Of a DNA stretch of 36,274 nucleotides, positions 26,550-34,218 are shown piece after piece. Origin of the DNA: CAYLNM01 sp964385045 (GTDB taxonomy: Bacteria; Planctomycetota; Phycisphaerae; Phycisphaerales; SM1A02). The notes beneath the pieces were generated by a model. That model made no database searches. It saw only the letters and a program-made list of their open reading frames with translations, and was not told the origin of the DNA. A program made the position numbers and the translations under genes. The stretch lies in assembly GCA_964385045.1 (NCBI GenBank), contig CAYLNM010000026.1, positions 1 to 36,274 on the forward strand, given 5' to 3'. The stretch's first letter is position 1; the number at the start of each line of letters is the position of its first letter.

Positions 26550-28219
26550 CGGGCGCCCCATTCCAGGTCCACGAGAATCGGGAAGTGGTCGCTGATGAGC
26601 GTGTCGTCGGGTCGGAGGCCGCCACGCGTCCACCGCGCTCCGGTCATGTGCAGACCGTTGAGCACCAGCGAGCGGACCGGCTGCAGCGACGCGTCGCTGA
26701 CGAGCACGAAGTCGAGGCGTCCGGGCGTGAAGCGGCTGTCGGGCTGGTACCACGTCGCGTTGCTCGCGCCGGGGGCCGGCTGCATCGCGTCGACCACCGT
26801 CAGCTCACTCCCGTCGACGTCGAGGCCGCCGAGCAGGATCTCCAGCGGGGTGCGGGTGCCCACGAGGTTGAGGTCGCCGCCGATCACCACCGCGTCGGGC
26901 TCCTCCTCCGCGATGACCCGCGCCATCGCGGCCCGGATGGTCTGGGCCTCGGTGATGCGGCGGCGGTCCGACTCGTCGCCCGGCCGGCCGCAGCACTTCA
27001 GGTGCACCGAGACGGCGAGCACGCGGCCCTCGGGCGACTCGATCAGGCGGGCCGCGGTGCGGATCTGCCGGTCGGGGCGATCCGGCTGCGGCAGGGGATC
27101 GAGCTCGGTCACGACCGCCGAGGGCAGCCGCGTCGCCACCACGCATCGGAGCGGCCCGCCGCCCCGGCCGACGTGCACCGTCCAGTCCTCGCCGGGCAGG
27201 GCGGACTCGAGGAGCCGCTCGACGCGGCCCGCCGGGATCTCGTCGGTGAGCTCCTGCAGCAGGATGACGTCCGGCGACGTGGCCCGCATGAGCCGGCCGG
27301 TCGCGCCGGCCCGCCGCACCATCACGCCGCGCTCGGCGTTCCACACCATGACGCGGAGCGCGTCCGGCGTGCGGGCGAGCGGGTCGGGGTCGCCGAGCCC
27401 GTCGCCCGGCCCGGCCCCCGGCCCGCCCCCCGGCCCGCCCCCCGGCCCGCCCCCCGGCCCGCCCCCCGGCCCGGTGGCGGGCCCCGGATCGAAGGCCGGC
27501 AGCTCGACGGTGAAGGGCGCGGTCTCGTCGATGATCGCGCCGTCCGCGGCCCGCTGGACGAGTCGCCCCGTGACCCGTCGCCCGGCGAGGACGCGGCCGA
27601 CGTTCGGCAGGTCCGAGCCGCGGCGCAGCCGGATCTCGAAGCGGTCCGACGCGTGGCTCGGGGCGAAGTGCAGGTCGAGGGCGTAGGCGTTGGGCGCGTC
27701 GGCGCGGTCGACGCCGAACACCTCGACCCCCACCCCCGAGCCGGGCCGGTCCGGTCGGCGCGGGTCGACGGGGCTGAACGCGACGACGACGTCGAGGCCC
27801 GAGAGCAGCTCGATGCTCGCCCCGCTGCCGGGATTGCCGTCGGCGTCGAGCAGCAGCTCCAGCGGCCGGTCGAGGCCCTGCAGGCAGACCGGCCGCGTGG
27901 TCTCGACGTGCAGGTGCAGGAAGCGGCCGTCGGCCGACGCCCGCACGGCCCGGAGGTCGAGCTCGTTGCCGGGGGCGTCGAGCGGGTCCACCAGCAGCGG
28001 GTCGGTCTCGGACCAGTCGGCGAAGTCGCCGTCGATGGCCACTGCAGGGGCGGGATCGCCCCCCGGTAAGGCGTCCACGGGCTGGGTGGACGCGGCGGTG
28101 GCCGCGGCGACGGGGGCGGCCGCCGCGTCCGCGGAGGCGCGGCCTGCGAGCGCGACGACGCCGGTCGCCACGAGCGCGAGAGCCCCGGCGAGGGGGCGGG
28201 GCGAGGGGAGGCAGGACAT
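26546..28219 (-). CDS. Exported endonuclease/exonuclease/phosphatase-fold protein
   Basis: 557 residues from ATG 28219, with GGAG 8 nt upstream; a Met nine codons earlier (28246) is possible. A signal peptide (LAGALALVATGVVALAGRASA) is followed by a beta-rich region at about 50-230 resembling a CBM9/DOMON-like sandwich (AIDGDFADWSETDPL, LELLLDADGNPGSG). A Gly-Pro linker made of PGGG repeats comes next, then the EEP domain at about 290-557: RVMVWNAERG, ILLQELTDE, VVIGGDLNLVG, and the catalytic SDHFPILV. The family covers secreted nucleases, phosphodiesterases and sphingomyelinases; the substrate cannot be chosen. Its stop overlaps the methyltransferase start. A minus-strand TAGACT at 28255-28250 may be its -10. 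Confidence 0.87.
   Translation of the reverse strand: MSCLPSPRPLAGALALVATGVVALAGRASADAAAAPVAAATAASTQPVDALPGGDPAPAVAIDGDFADWSETDPLLVDPLDAPGNELDLRAVRASADGRFLHLHVETTRPVCLQGLDRPLELLLDADGNPGSGASIELLSGLDVVVAFSPVDPRRPDRPGSGVGVEVFGVDRADAPNAYALDLHFAPSHASDRFEIRLRRGSDLPNVGRVLAGRRVTGRLVQRAADGAIIDETAPFTVELPAFDPGPATGPGGGPGGGPGGGPGGGPGAGPGDGLGDPDPLARTPDALRVMVWNAERGVMVRRAGATGRLMRATSPDVILLQELTDEIPAGRVERLLESALPGEDWTVHVGRGGGPLRCVVATRLPSAVVTELDPLPQPDRPDRQIRTAARLIESPEGRVLAVSVHLKCCGRPGDESDRRRITEAQTIRAAMARVIAEEEPDAVVIGGDLNLVGTRTPLEILLGGLDVDGSELTVVDAMQPAPGASNATWYQPDSRFTPGRLDFVLVSDASLQPVRSLVLNGLHMTGARWTRGGLRPDDTLISDHFPILVDLEWGAR
27412..27472 (-). repeat. 12-bp tandem repeat encoding PGGG units
   Basis: About five copies of a 12-mer (GCCCGCCCCCCG on the plus strand) encode successive Pro-Gly-Gly-Gly units in the linker before the EEP domain. 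It is in frame, so copy changes keep the reading frame. Confidence 0.85.
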
Positions 28220-28227
28220 CGGGGTTG

Positions 28228-28235
28228 CTCCGGAG
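28228..28235. promoter_or_regulatory. Palindromic Shine-Dalgarno shared by divergent genes
   Basis: CTCCGGAG gives GGAG on the minus strand 8 nt before ATG 28219 and GGAG on the plus strand 9 nt before ATG 28245. Only 25 bp separate the two starts. This supports both starts, though the plus-strand gene has an alternative GTG at 28302 with its own GGAG. Confidence 0.45.
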
Positions 28236-28244
28236 GGGACGGGC

Positions 28245-29639
28245 ATGCGAGTCTACCCCCGTCGACCCGGCGGTCCGCCCTCCGCGGGGACGGAGCCAGA
28301 CGTGCAGCTCAACAGCCGAGATCGGGGGAGCGGCAGCGGGACGGGCCCGCCCGTCGATGACGATGGTCCCGCGCCGCGGTCCGTCCCGCCGCAGGCGGCC
28401 GCATCGCCCCCGGACGCCGGCGCACGGCCGCCGGGTCTGGGCACGCTCGCCCCCTTCGCCCGCCTCGCGTGCCCGCGGTGCGAGCACGACCTGCGCACGG
28501 CGCCGCTGGCCTGGCGGACGGACTGTCCCCTCGAGGGCACGTGCACCGAGTGCGGGCTGCGGTTCGCCTGGGCCGACCTGCTCAGCCGCGGCCGGGCCTA
28601 CCCGCGGTGGGCGGTCGAGGGGGCCGCGGGCGGGCTCGACTGGATCCGCCGCTGGCCGGCGACGCAGGGGCTGGCGCTGCTGCGGCCGGGGCTCGTGCAC
28701 CGCCGCCTGCGCATGGAGCACCACCGGCGACTCGGTCGCCTCGCCCTGACCCTCGTGCCGCTGCTGCTGCTGGCGATCGCGGTGCCGACGGTGGAGACCG
28801 CGCGGGCCACCGCCGCGGCCGGCTTCCCCGTCCGGCTGATCGTCCGCGACGCGGTGATGCCGTGGCGCACGTCCCCGAGCACCGTGACGCGGACGATCGA
28901 CCAGGCCACGACCGCCCGGCGCGGCTGGTTCCTGCGCCACGGCCCGGGCGGCGGCGTCCGCGTGGCGGAGATCGACCAGGGCGTCCTGCGGCGGCAGCCG
29001 GTGGTGACGATCGCCGACCTCGAGCGCGGGCCCGGACCGGTGGGGCGAGTCCGGCTGCTGCGGGTGCGGCGCGCCGCCGGGGCCGACGTCGGGGTGCTCA
29101 CGACTCCCCGCGGCCGCGTGTCGCCGGCCCTGATCGCCGCCCTCCGCCGGCCGCCGAACGTGGTGGTGTCCGGCCCGGTGCCGTGGGACGCCACCGCCCC
29201 GTGGCTCGCCCGGCTCGGGACGTACGGCGGACCGCTCGTCGCGGTGCCGGTGCTGACCGCGGCCTCGTTCGCGCTGCTGCCGGTGGTGCGGCGGCGGGCG
29301 AAGGTGACGCCGGGCCACGTCGTGCGGCTGATGCTGTACGGCCTGCTGCTCGCCGCGCCGCTGGCGCTGGCCCTGTCCGCGCTCGCCGATGCCCGGGGGT
29401 GGCCGGTCGGCCGCTGGGTCCTCGTCGATCCGCGCGGGCGGGATGGCGTCGACGCCCGGCTGCTGGTCCGGATCGTCATCCCCGCGGTGGTGCTTGCGGC
29501 GGCCACGTTCCTCTGGACGCGCTCGGCCGCGACCGTGCACCTGCGGCTCGCCCGGCCGATGGCGGTGGCGACGTCGGTGACCGCGGTCGGGGTGCTCGCG
29601 ACGACCGTGCTCTGGACGCTCGCGACGGTGGCGGGATGA
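28245..29639 (+). CDS. Zinc-ribbon membrane protein A
   Basis: 464 residues from ATG 28245 with GGAGGGG upstream; GTG 28302 with GGAG is a credible shorter start. The first 75 residues are Pro/Gly/Asp-rich. A zinc ribbon follows (LACPRCEHDLR ... CPLEGTCTECGLRFAW), then a basic amphipathic stretch and a first membrane helix (LALTLVPLLLLAIAVPTV). A soluble, presumably extracytoplasmic part of about 130 residues comes next, then two or three further helices (VAVPVLTAASFALLPVV, LMLYGLLLAAPLALALSAL, IVIPAVVLAAATFLW) and a C-terminal one. It is followed by a gene of the same design with an ATGA overlap. Function unknown; it could be a sensor or assembly factor with a zinc-binding cytosolic head. 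Confidence 0.75.
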   Translation: MRVYPRRPGGPPSAGTEPDVQLNSRDRGSGSGTGPPVDDDGPAPRSVPPQAAASPPDAGARPPGLGTLAPFARLACPRCEHDLRTAPLAWRTDCPLEGTCTECGLRFAWADLLSRGRAYPRWAVEGAAGGLDWIRRWPATQGLALLRPGLVHRRLRMEHHRRLGRLALTLVPLLLLAIAVPTVETARATAAAGFPVRLIVRDAVMPWRTSPSTVTRTIDQATTARRGWFLRHGPGGGVRVAEIDQGVLRRQPVVTIADLERGPGPVGRVRLLRVRRAAGADVGVLTTPRGRVSPALIAALRRPPNVVVSGPVPWDATAPWLARLGTYGGPLVAVPVLTAASFALLPVVRRRAKVTPGHVVRLMLYGLLLAAPLALALSALADARGWPVGRWVLVDPRGRDGVDARLLVRIVIPAVVLAAATFLWTRSAATVHLRLARPMAVATSVTAVGVLATTVLWTLATVAG

Positions 29640-30898
29640 GCGGGCCCGTGGACGAGGCTCGTCACGTGCGTGCCGACGACGCCGCGACCGCGGGCGAGTG
29701 CCCGCGCTGCGGCCATGACCTCCGCGGCACCGTCGCCGGCTGGTCCGGCTCGTGCCCGCTCGTCGGCCGGTGCACCGAGTGCGGCGTCGCGTTCGCGTGG
29801 GGCGACGTGCTCTCCGATCGCCTCCGCCTGCCGCGATGGAGCGTCGAGGGCGGGCGTGGTCCGCTCGAGCTGATCCGCCGGGCCGGCCTGCAGCTGCTCG
29901 TCGCCGCTCTTCGCCCGCGACTGATGCTGCGCGGGCTTCGCCTCGAGCACCGCATCCGGCCGCTGCGGCTGCTCGCGACGGCGAGCCTGCTCGCGGTCGT
30001 GCTCGCGGTCGGGGCGTGGGCGGTGGTGACGGTGGAGTACGTGCGCTTCGGCGCCCCGGTCCTGCCGGCGATGACCGCCGGGCTGCGTCCGTGGGACGAC
30101 CGCCCGCCGCGCCTCACCGTGCCCGTGCCGGCCCGCGGCAGCGGCAGCGTGGCCGTGCAGGCCCGGGGGATCTTCTTCGTCGTTCCGAGCCCCCGGGCCG
30201 GGCCGCGGATGTCCGTCCCGCTCGACGCCGTCGTCCCGCCCGAGGGACTGCAGGCCAGCGGCTGGGCCCGCTTCGCGGTCGAGACCCGGTTCGGGGGAGT
30301 GGTCGTCGTGCGCGGCGACCGGCCGGGCGGCCGCATCTCGCCGGCGGAGGTCGCCCGCGTCCGCGGGATCCGGACCGCGCTGCTGCCGCTGGGCGCGCCG
30401 GCGAACGTCCTCTCCCAGGCGAGCCGGGCCGCGGCCGGCCTGCTGCTGCTGGTCGGCCTGCCGGTCGGGCTCGTCGCCGTGGCCGGGGCCGGCGCGTTCG
30501 CGATCCTGCCGATCGCGCGGCGCCGCGCCCGGGTCCGGTGGGCGCACCTCGGACGGCTGGCCCTGCTCGCCGCCCTCGGCACGGCGTCGCTCGCGGTGCT
30601 GCTGGGCGTGGTCGCGAGCGTGGTCGGACGCGGTCTCGACGCCGATCAGCTGCTCCGGCGGCTGGGGCTGGACCGGCTGGCGGCGCGCGCCGGCCTGTCG
30701 GACTGGGACGCCGAGCTCATGCTCGTGGGCCTCGGCTGGGTCGCGATACCGATCGCCTACGCCGCCACGTGGTGGACCTGGGCCGCTCGCCACTACCTGC
30801 GGATGCAGCGGCCGGTCGCGGTCGGACTCGCGGTGGCGGCGGTGGCGGACGCCGCGGTCGTCACGGCGGTGGTGCTCGTGGTCCTCGGCCTCCGCTAG
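29636..30898 (+). CDS. Zinc-ribbon membrane protein B (tandem paralogue-like)
   Basis: 420 residues; ATG 29636 overlaps the previous TGA. It repeats the architecture of its neighbour: GECPRCGHDLRGTVAGWSGSCPLVGRCTECGVAFAWGDVL at the N-terminus (the four Cys are in matching positions), LRLPRWSVEGG (compare YPRWAVEGA in A), LRLEHRIRPLRLL (compare LRMEHHRRLGRL), a membrane helix, a soluble part of roughly 140 residues, and a cluster of helices (AGLLLLVGLPVGLVAVAG, LALLAALGTASLAVLLGVV, LGWVAIPIAYAATWW, VAAVADAAVVTAVVLVV). The shared blocks make a duplication likely. The genes are surely co-transcribed. No known family was recognised. Confidence 0.78.
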   Translation: MSGPVDEARHVRADDAATAGECPRCGHDLRGTVAGWSGSCPLVGRCTECGVAFAWGDVLSDRLRLPRWSVEGGRGPLELIRRAGLQLLVAALRPRLMLRGLRLEHRIRPLRLLATASLLAVVLAVGAWAVVTVEYVRFGAPVLPAMTAGLRPWDDRPPRLTVPVPARGSGSVAVQARGIFFVVPSPRAGPRMSVPLDAVVPPEGLQASGWARFAVETRFGGVVVVRGDRPGGRISPAEVARVRGIRTALLPLGAPANVLSQASRAAAGLLLLVGLPVGLVAVAGAGAFAILPIARRRARVRWAHLGRLALLAALGTASLAVLLGVVASVVGRGLDADQLLRRLGLDRLAARAGLSDWDAELMLVGLGWVAIPIAYAATWWTWAARHYLRMQRPVAVGLAVAAVADAAVVTAVVLVVLGLR

Positions 30899-30995
30899 CC
30901 GCGGGCGGGCGGAGAGAAGGGGCGCGTCGTCCTTCCGGGAGCCGCGGCCGGGTGTGGATCCGGCGATCGGGGCTCGGCCGCCGGCGCCGGGTCCG

Positions 30996-31001
30996 TATCA
31001 T
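30996..31001 (+). promoter_or_regulatory. Putative -10 element (TATCAT) giving leaderless glyA mRNA
   Basis: TCCGTATCAT ends 6 nt before ATG 31008, the same geometry as at cinA. No Shine-Dalgarno precedes the ATG. No -35 is recognised. Confidence 0.5.
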
Positions 31002-31007
31002 CCCGGC

Positions 31008-32321
31008 ATGAGCACCCTCGCCCCGAACCGTGAGATCGCCGCCCGCGAGACCCTCGACCCACTCTCGGGCGGCATCCTCGACCTCCTCGAGCAGGCCGAC
31101 CCGGAGGCCGCCGCCATCCTCGCCGCCGAGGCGACCCGGCAGGCGACGACCCTTGAGCTCATCGCGAGCGAGAACCACGTCTCGCCCGCGGTCATGCACG
31201 CGGTCGGCACGTGGATGACCAACAAGTACGCCGAGGGCTACCCCGGCAAGCGGTACTACGGCGGGTGCGAGCACCACGACGCGATCGAGGACCTCGCCCG
31301 GGAGCGGGCGAAGAAGCTCTTCGGCTGCAGCTTCGCCAACGTGCAGCCGCACTCCGGGGCCAACGCGAACATCGCGGCCTTCATGGGGCTCATGAAGCCC
31401 GGCGACCGCGTCCTCTCGCTGCCGATCAAGTCCGGCGGCCACCTGAGCCACGGCCTCAAGCCGAACTTCTCGGGCACCTTCTACGAGATCCACGAGTACG
31501 ACCTCGACCCCGAGACCGAGCTGCTCGACTACGACGCGATCGCGGCGATCGCCCGCGAGGTGAAGCCGCACCTGATCATCTGCGGCTACTCGGCCTATCC
31601 GCGCACGATCGACTTCGCCCGCTTCCGGGAGATCGCCGACGAGGTCGGGGCGTACCTCCACGCCGACATCGCCCACATCGCGGGTCTCGTGGCGGCGGGC
31701 GTGCACCCCTCGCCGTTCCCGCACGCCCACGTGGTGACGACGACCACCCACAAGACCCTGCGCGGCCCCCGCGGCGGACTGATCCTGTCCGACGACGAGG
31801 AGATCGCGAAGAAGATGGACCGCAAGATCTTCCCCGGCAGCCAGGGCGGCCCGCTCATGCACGTGATCGCGGGCAAGGCGGTGGCCTTCGGCGAGGCCCT
31901 CCAGCCGGCCTTCGCCGACTACTCGCAGCGGGTGGTGGACAACGCCCGGGCGCTGGCGGACGCCCTCGTGGCCAAGGGCTACCGGCTGTGCTCGGGCGGC
32001 ACCGACAACCACCTCATGCTCGTGGACCTGCGGCAGCGGGACGCCGAGCTCACGGGGGCCGACGCCGAGCGGTGGCTCGAGACGGCCGGGATCATCTGCA
32101 ACAAGAACGGCATCCCCAACGACCCGCGGCCGCCCATGGTGACCAGCGGCCTCCGGCTCGGCACGCCCGCCCTGACCACCCGCGGCATGGGGCCGGGGGA
32201 GATGGCGACCGTCGCCGAGCTGATCGACCGGGTGATGGCCGCCCGCGGCTCCGACGACGCGTGCCGGGCGGTCCGGGACGATGTCCTCGAGCTCTGCACC
32301 GCGTTCCCGATGCCGCACTGA
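31008..32321 (+). CDS. glyA: Serine hydroxymethyltransferase
   Basis: 437 residues, about 20 longer than E. coli GlyA at the N-terminus. This cytoplasmic PLP enzyme interconverts serine and glycine while loading one-carbon units on tetrahydrofolate. Landmarks: ELIASENHVSPAV, NKYAEGYPGKRYYGGCE, QPHSGANAN, YLHADIAHIAGLVAAG with the PLP-binding Asp and His, and the Schiff-base Lys249 in TTTTHKTLRGPRGG. The C-terminus shows SGLRLGTPALTTRG. A start further upstream is open in frame, but ATG 31008 sits 6 nt after a TATCAT box and immediately precedes the conserved part, so I chose it. With folK and the pabA-like gene it belongs to folate and one-carbon metabolism. Confidence 0.96.
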   Translation: MSTLAPNREIAARETLDPLSGGILDLLEQADPEAAAILAAEATRQATTLELIASENHVSPAVMHAVGTWMTNKYAEGYPGKRYYGGCEHHDAIEDLARERAKKLFGCSFANVQPHSGANANIAAFMGLMKPGDRVLSLPIKSGGHLSHGLKPNFSGTFYEIHEYDLDPETELLDYDAIAAIAREVKPHLIICGYSAYPRTIDFARFREIADEVGAYLHADIAHIAGLVAAGVHPSPFPHAHVVTTTTHKTLRGPRGGLILSDDEEIAKKMDRKIFPGSQGGPLMHVIAGKAVAFGEALQPAFADYSQRVVDNARALADALVAKGYRLCSGGTDNHLMLVDLRQRDAELTGADAERWLETAGIICNKNGIPNDPRPPMVTSGLRLGTPALTTRGMGPGEMATVAELIDRVMAARGSDDACRAVRDDVLELCTAFPMPH

Positions 32322-32601
32322 CGCGGGCGGCCGGGCGGAGTGGCGGCTCTGGGGCGATCCGGGCGCGGCCGGCATGCGGTCACGCACCGCGGATGCTCCC
32401 GAGGGGCCGCCCATCTGCCGCTCCGGCAGCCGGCCCGCGGGCCGGGTGTCGCCGTGGCCTCCGGACGGCGCCGCGACTCCCGTCCACCTGCCGCCGAGCC
32501 CGCCCGACCACGACGCGAACCCCGGCACGCCGCTTGCGTACCCTTCGCCGTCCGGCTGGCCCCGCGCGGCGTGCGAGGGCCGGCCCCGGAGGGATCACCC
32601 C

Positions 32602-33450
32602 ATGGTCGGCTTCGTCAACAACCTCAAGACCGTCGGCCTGCTCGCCGCCCTCTTCGCCCTGCTCGTCTTCGTGGGTGGGGCGGTGGCGGGGCAGCAGGGC
32701 CTGATCATCGCCGGCGTGCTCGCCACGGTCATGAACGTCGGCGCGTGGTTCTTCAGCGACACCATCGCCATCAAGTCGATGCAGGGGCGCGAGGTCGATC
32801 CGGACAGCCCCGGCGGCCGCGACCTGTACGAGATGGTCGATCGGCTCTCCCAGCGGGCCGGCATCCCGACGCCCCGCGTCTACGTCTGCCCGCACGAGGC
32901 TCCCAACGCCTTCGCCACCGGCCGCTCGCCCAACAAGGCGGCGGTCGCCTTCACGCAGGGGCTGCTGCGGCTGCTCGACCGCGAGGAGCTCGAGGGCGTG
33001 GCGGCCCACGAGCTCGCCCACATCAAGAACCGCGACACGCTGACCTCGACCATCGCCGCCACCGTGGCCGGCATCTTCTCGATGCTCGCCCAGTGGTTCT
33101 TCTTCTTCGGCGGCGGCCTGCGGCGCGAGGGCGTCAACCCGCTGCTCGCCCTCGGCATGGTGCTGCTCGGGGCCCTCGGGGCCGTCCTCATCAAGGCGAT
33201 GATCAGCCGCAGCCGCGAGTTCGTGGCCGACGCCGACGGGGCCGCGATCGCGGGCTCGCCGAACGGCCTCGCCAGCGCGCTCCGCAAGCTCGAGTCCATG
33301 GCCCGCCGCGTGCCGCTGCAGCAGCCGAATCCGGCGATGAACAACCTCTTCATCGTCGAGCCGTTCATGGGCCGCGGGCTCACCGAGCTCTTCGCGAGCC
33401 ACCCGCCGACGCAGAAGCGGATCGCGGCGCTGCTCGGCGGACGCCGCTGA
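32602..33450 (+). CDS. htpX: HtpX-type membrane zinc metalloprotease
   Basis: 282 residues, standard for M48B proteases, which degrade misfolded membrane proteins. ATG 32602 has GGAGG about 9 nt upstream. Two N-terminal membrane helices (GLLAALFALLVFVGGAVAG and LIIAGVLATVMNVGAWFF) precede the cytosolic catalytic part: PHEAPNAFATGRSPNKAAVAFTQGLL, the zinc site HELAH at 136-140, and Glu206 in SREFVADADGA. Two further helices (VAGIFSMLAQWFFFF and LLALGMVLLGALGAVLI) lie between the zinc-site segments, and the end shows the family's LFASHPPTQKRI. No heat-shock promoter was recognised; TACCCT at 32539-32544 is a weak -10 candidate. It is convergent with trmL. Confidence 0.95.
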   Translation: MVGFVNNLKTVGLLAALFALLVFVGGAVAGQQGLIIAGVLATVMNVGAWFFSDTIAIKSMQGREVDPDSPGGRDLYEMVDRLSQRAGIPTPRVYVCPHEAPNAFATGRSPNKAAVAFTQGLLRLLDREELEGVAAHELAHIKNRDTLTSTIAATVAGIFSMLAQWFFFFGGGLRREGVNPLLALGMVLLGALGAVLIKAMISRSREFVADADGAAIAGSPNGLASALRKLESMARRVPLQQPNPAMNNLFIVEPFMGRGLTELFASHPPTQKRIAALLGGRR

Positions 33451-33480
33451 GTCCGCCCGACCTCGCCCCCGCGGCGGGGC

Positions 33481-33969
33481 TCACGCCCACGGCGGCCGGA
33501 TCTGGCGGATCGCCTCGTACACCGCCGCCGTCACCGCGTTCGACAGGTTGAGGCTCCGCATCCGCGGGTCGGGCAGCATCGGCAGGCCGAGCCGGTGGTC
33601 CTCGCCCCAGCGGTCGAGCACCCACGCGTGGACGTGCTCGGGCACGCCGTCGGCCTCGCGGCCGAACAGCAGGTGATCGCCCGCGAGAAATTCCGCCTCC
33701 CAGTGCGGACGGCGGGCCCGGGCCGTGTACAACCAGAGCCGGTCGGGGGCGGCGTCGGCGAGGTAGGCCTCCCAGGAGGCATGCTCGACGACGTCCACCG
33801 CGTCCCAGTAGTCGAGGCCCGCCCGGCGGCGGGCCTTCTCGCTCATGGAGAAGCCGATCGGATGCACCACGTGCAGCCGGCATCCGGTCGCGGCCGCGGT
33901 GCGGCCGATGGTGCCGGTGTTGTTGGGGATCTGCGGCTGGAAGAGGACGAGCTCGAGCAGCGAGGGCAT
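33481..33969 (-). CDS. trmL: tRNA (cytidine(34)-2'-O)-methyltransferase TrmL
   Basis: 162 residues, normal for this minimal SPOUT (SpoU) methyltransferase. In E. coli TrmL methylates the 2'-O of the wobble nucleotide of tRNA-Leu species, using S-adenosylmethionine bound in a deep trefoil knot. Landmarks: LVLFQPQIPNNTGTIGRTAAATGCRLHVV (motif 1), FSMSEKARRRAGLDYWD, the LLFGREADGVP motif 2, and LPMLPDPRMRSLNLSNAVTAAVYEA (motif 3 with the knot residues). ATG 33969 opens directly with the first strand. It is divergent from the EF-G2-like gene; a minus-strand TAGCAT at 34073-34068 may be its -10. Confidence 0.93.
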   Translation of the reverse strand: MPSLLELVLFQPQIPNNTGTIGRTAAATGCRLHVVHPIGFSMSEKARRRAGLDYWDAVDVVEHASWEAYLADAAPDRLWLYTARARRPHWEAEFLAGDHLLFGREADGVPEHVHAWVLDRWGEDHRLGLPMLPDPRMRSLNLSNAVTAAVYEAIRQIRPPWA

Positions 33970-34095
33970 GGCGGGGGCCGCGTGGGGCGGGCTCCGGAGC
34001 GTGGCGTCGGTCGCGCGGGGCGAGGCGGCGAGGACGCGGACGCGTTCGGGGATCGATCGGGGAGGAAATGCTAGGGGGACGGACGGGGCAACCGT

Positions 34096-34101
34096 TATAG
34101 T
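34096..34101 (+). promoter_or_regulatory. Putative -10 element (TATAGT) for the EF-G2-like gene
   Basis: ACCGTTATAGT lies 117 bp before ATG 34219. It resembles the motif at ugd (CCGTATAGT). The leader of about 110 nt contains a small hairpin, GCGGCG-N5-CGCCGC at 34175-34191, and the GGAGGA ribosome site at 34205-34210. Confidence 0.5.
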
Positions 34102-34218
34102 GCGGTCTGTTCACGAGACTTGAACGCGGCCGCGGGGCCAGCCCGCCCACGCCCGCCGGTCTCCCGAGGACGGAGCGGCGGTGATCGCCGCCGCGTCGCT
34201 CGAGGGAGGACCGCAGGC

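Noticed and set aside
26010..28219. DNA-repair operon formed by the nuclease-fold gene and the methyltransferase
   Set aside because: The nuclease-fold protein has a signal peptide and an extracytoplasmic sandwich domain, so it should not act on chromosomal DNA. The ATGA overlap shows coupling but not a shared pathway.
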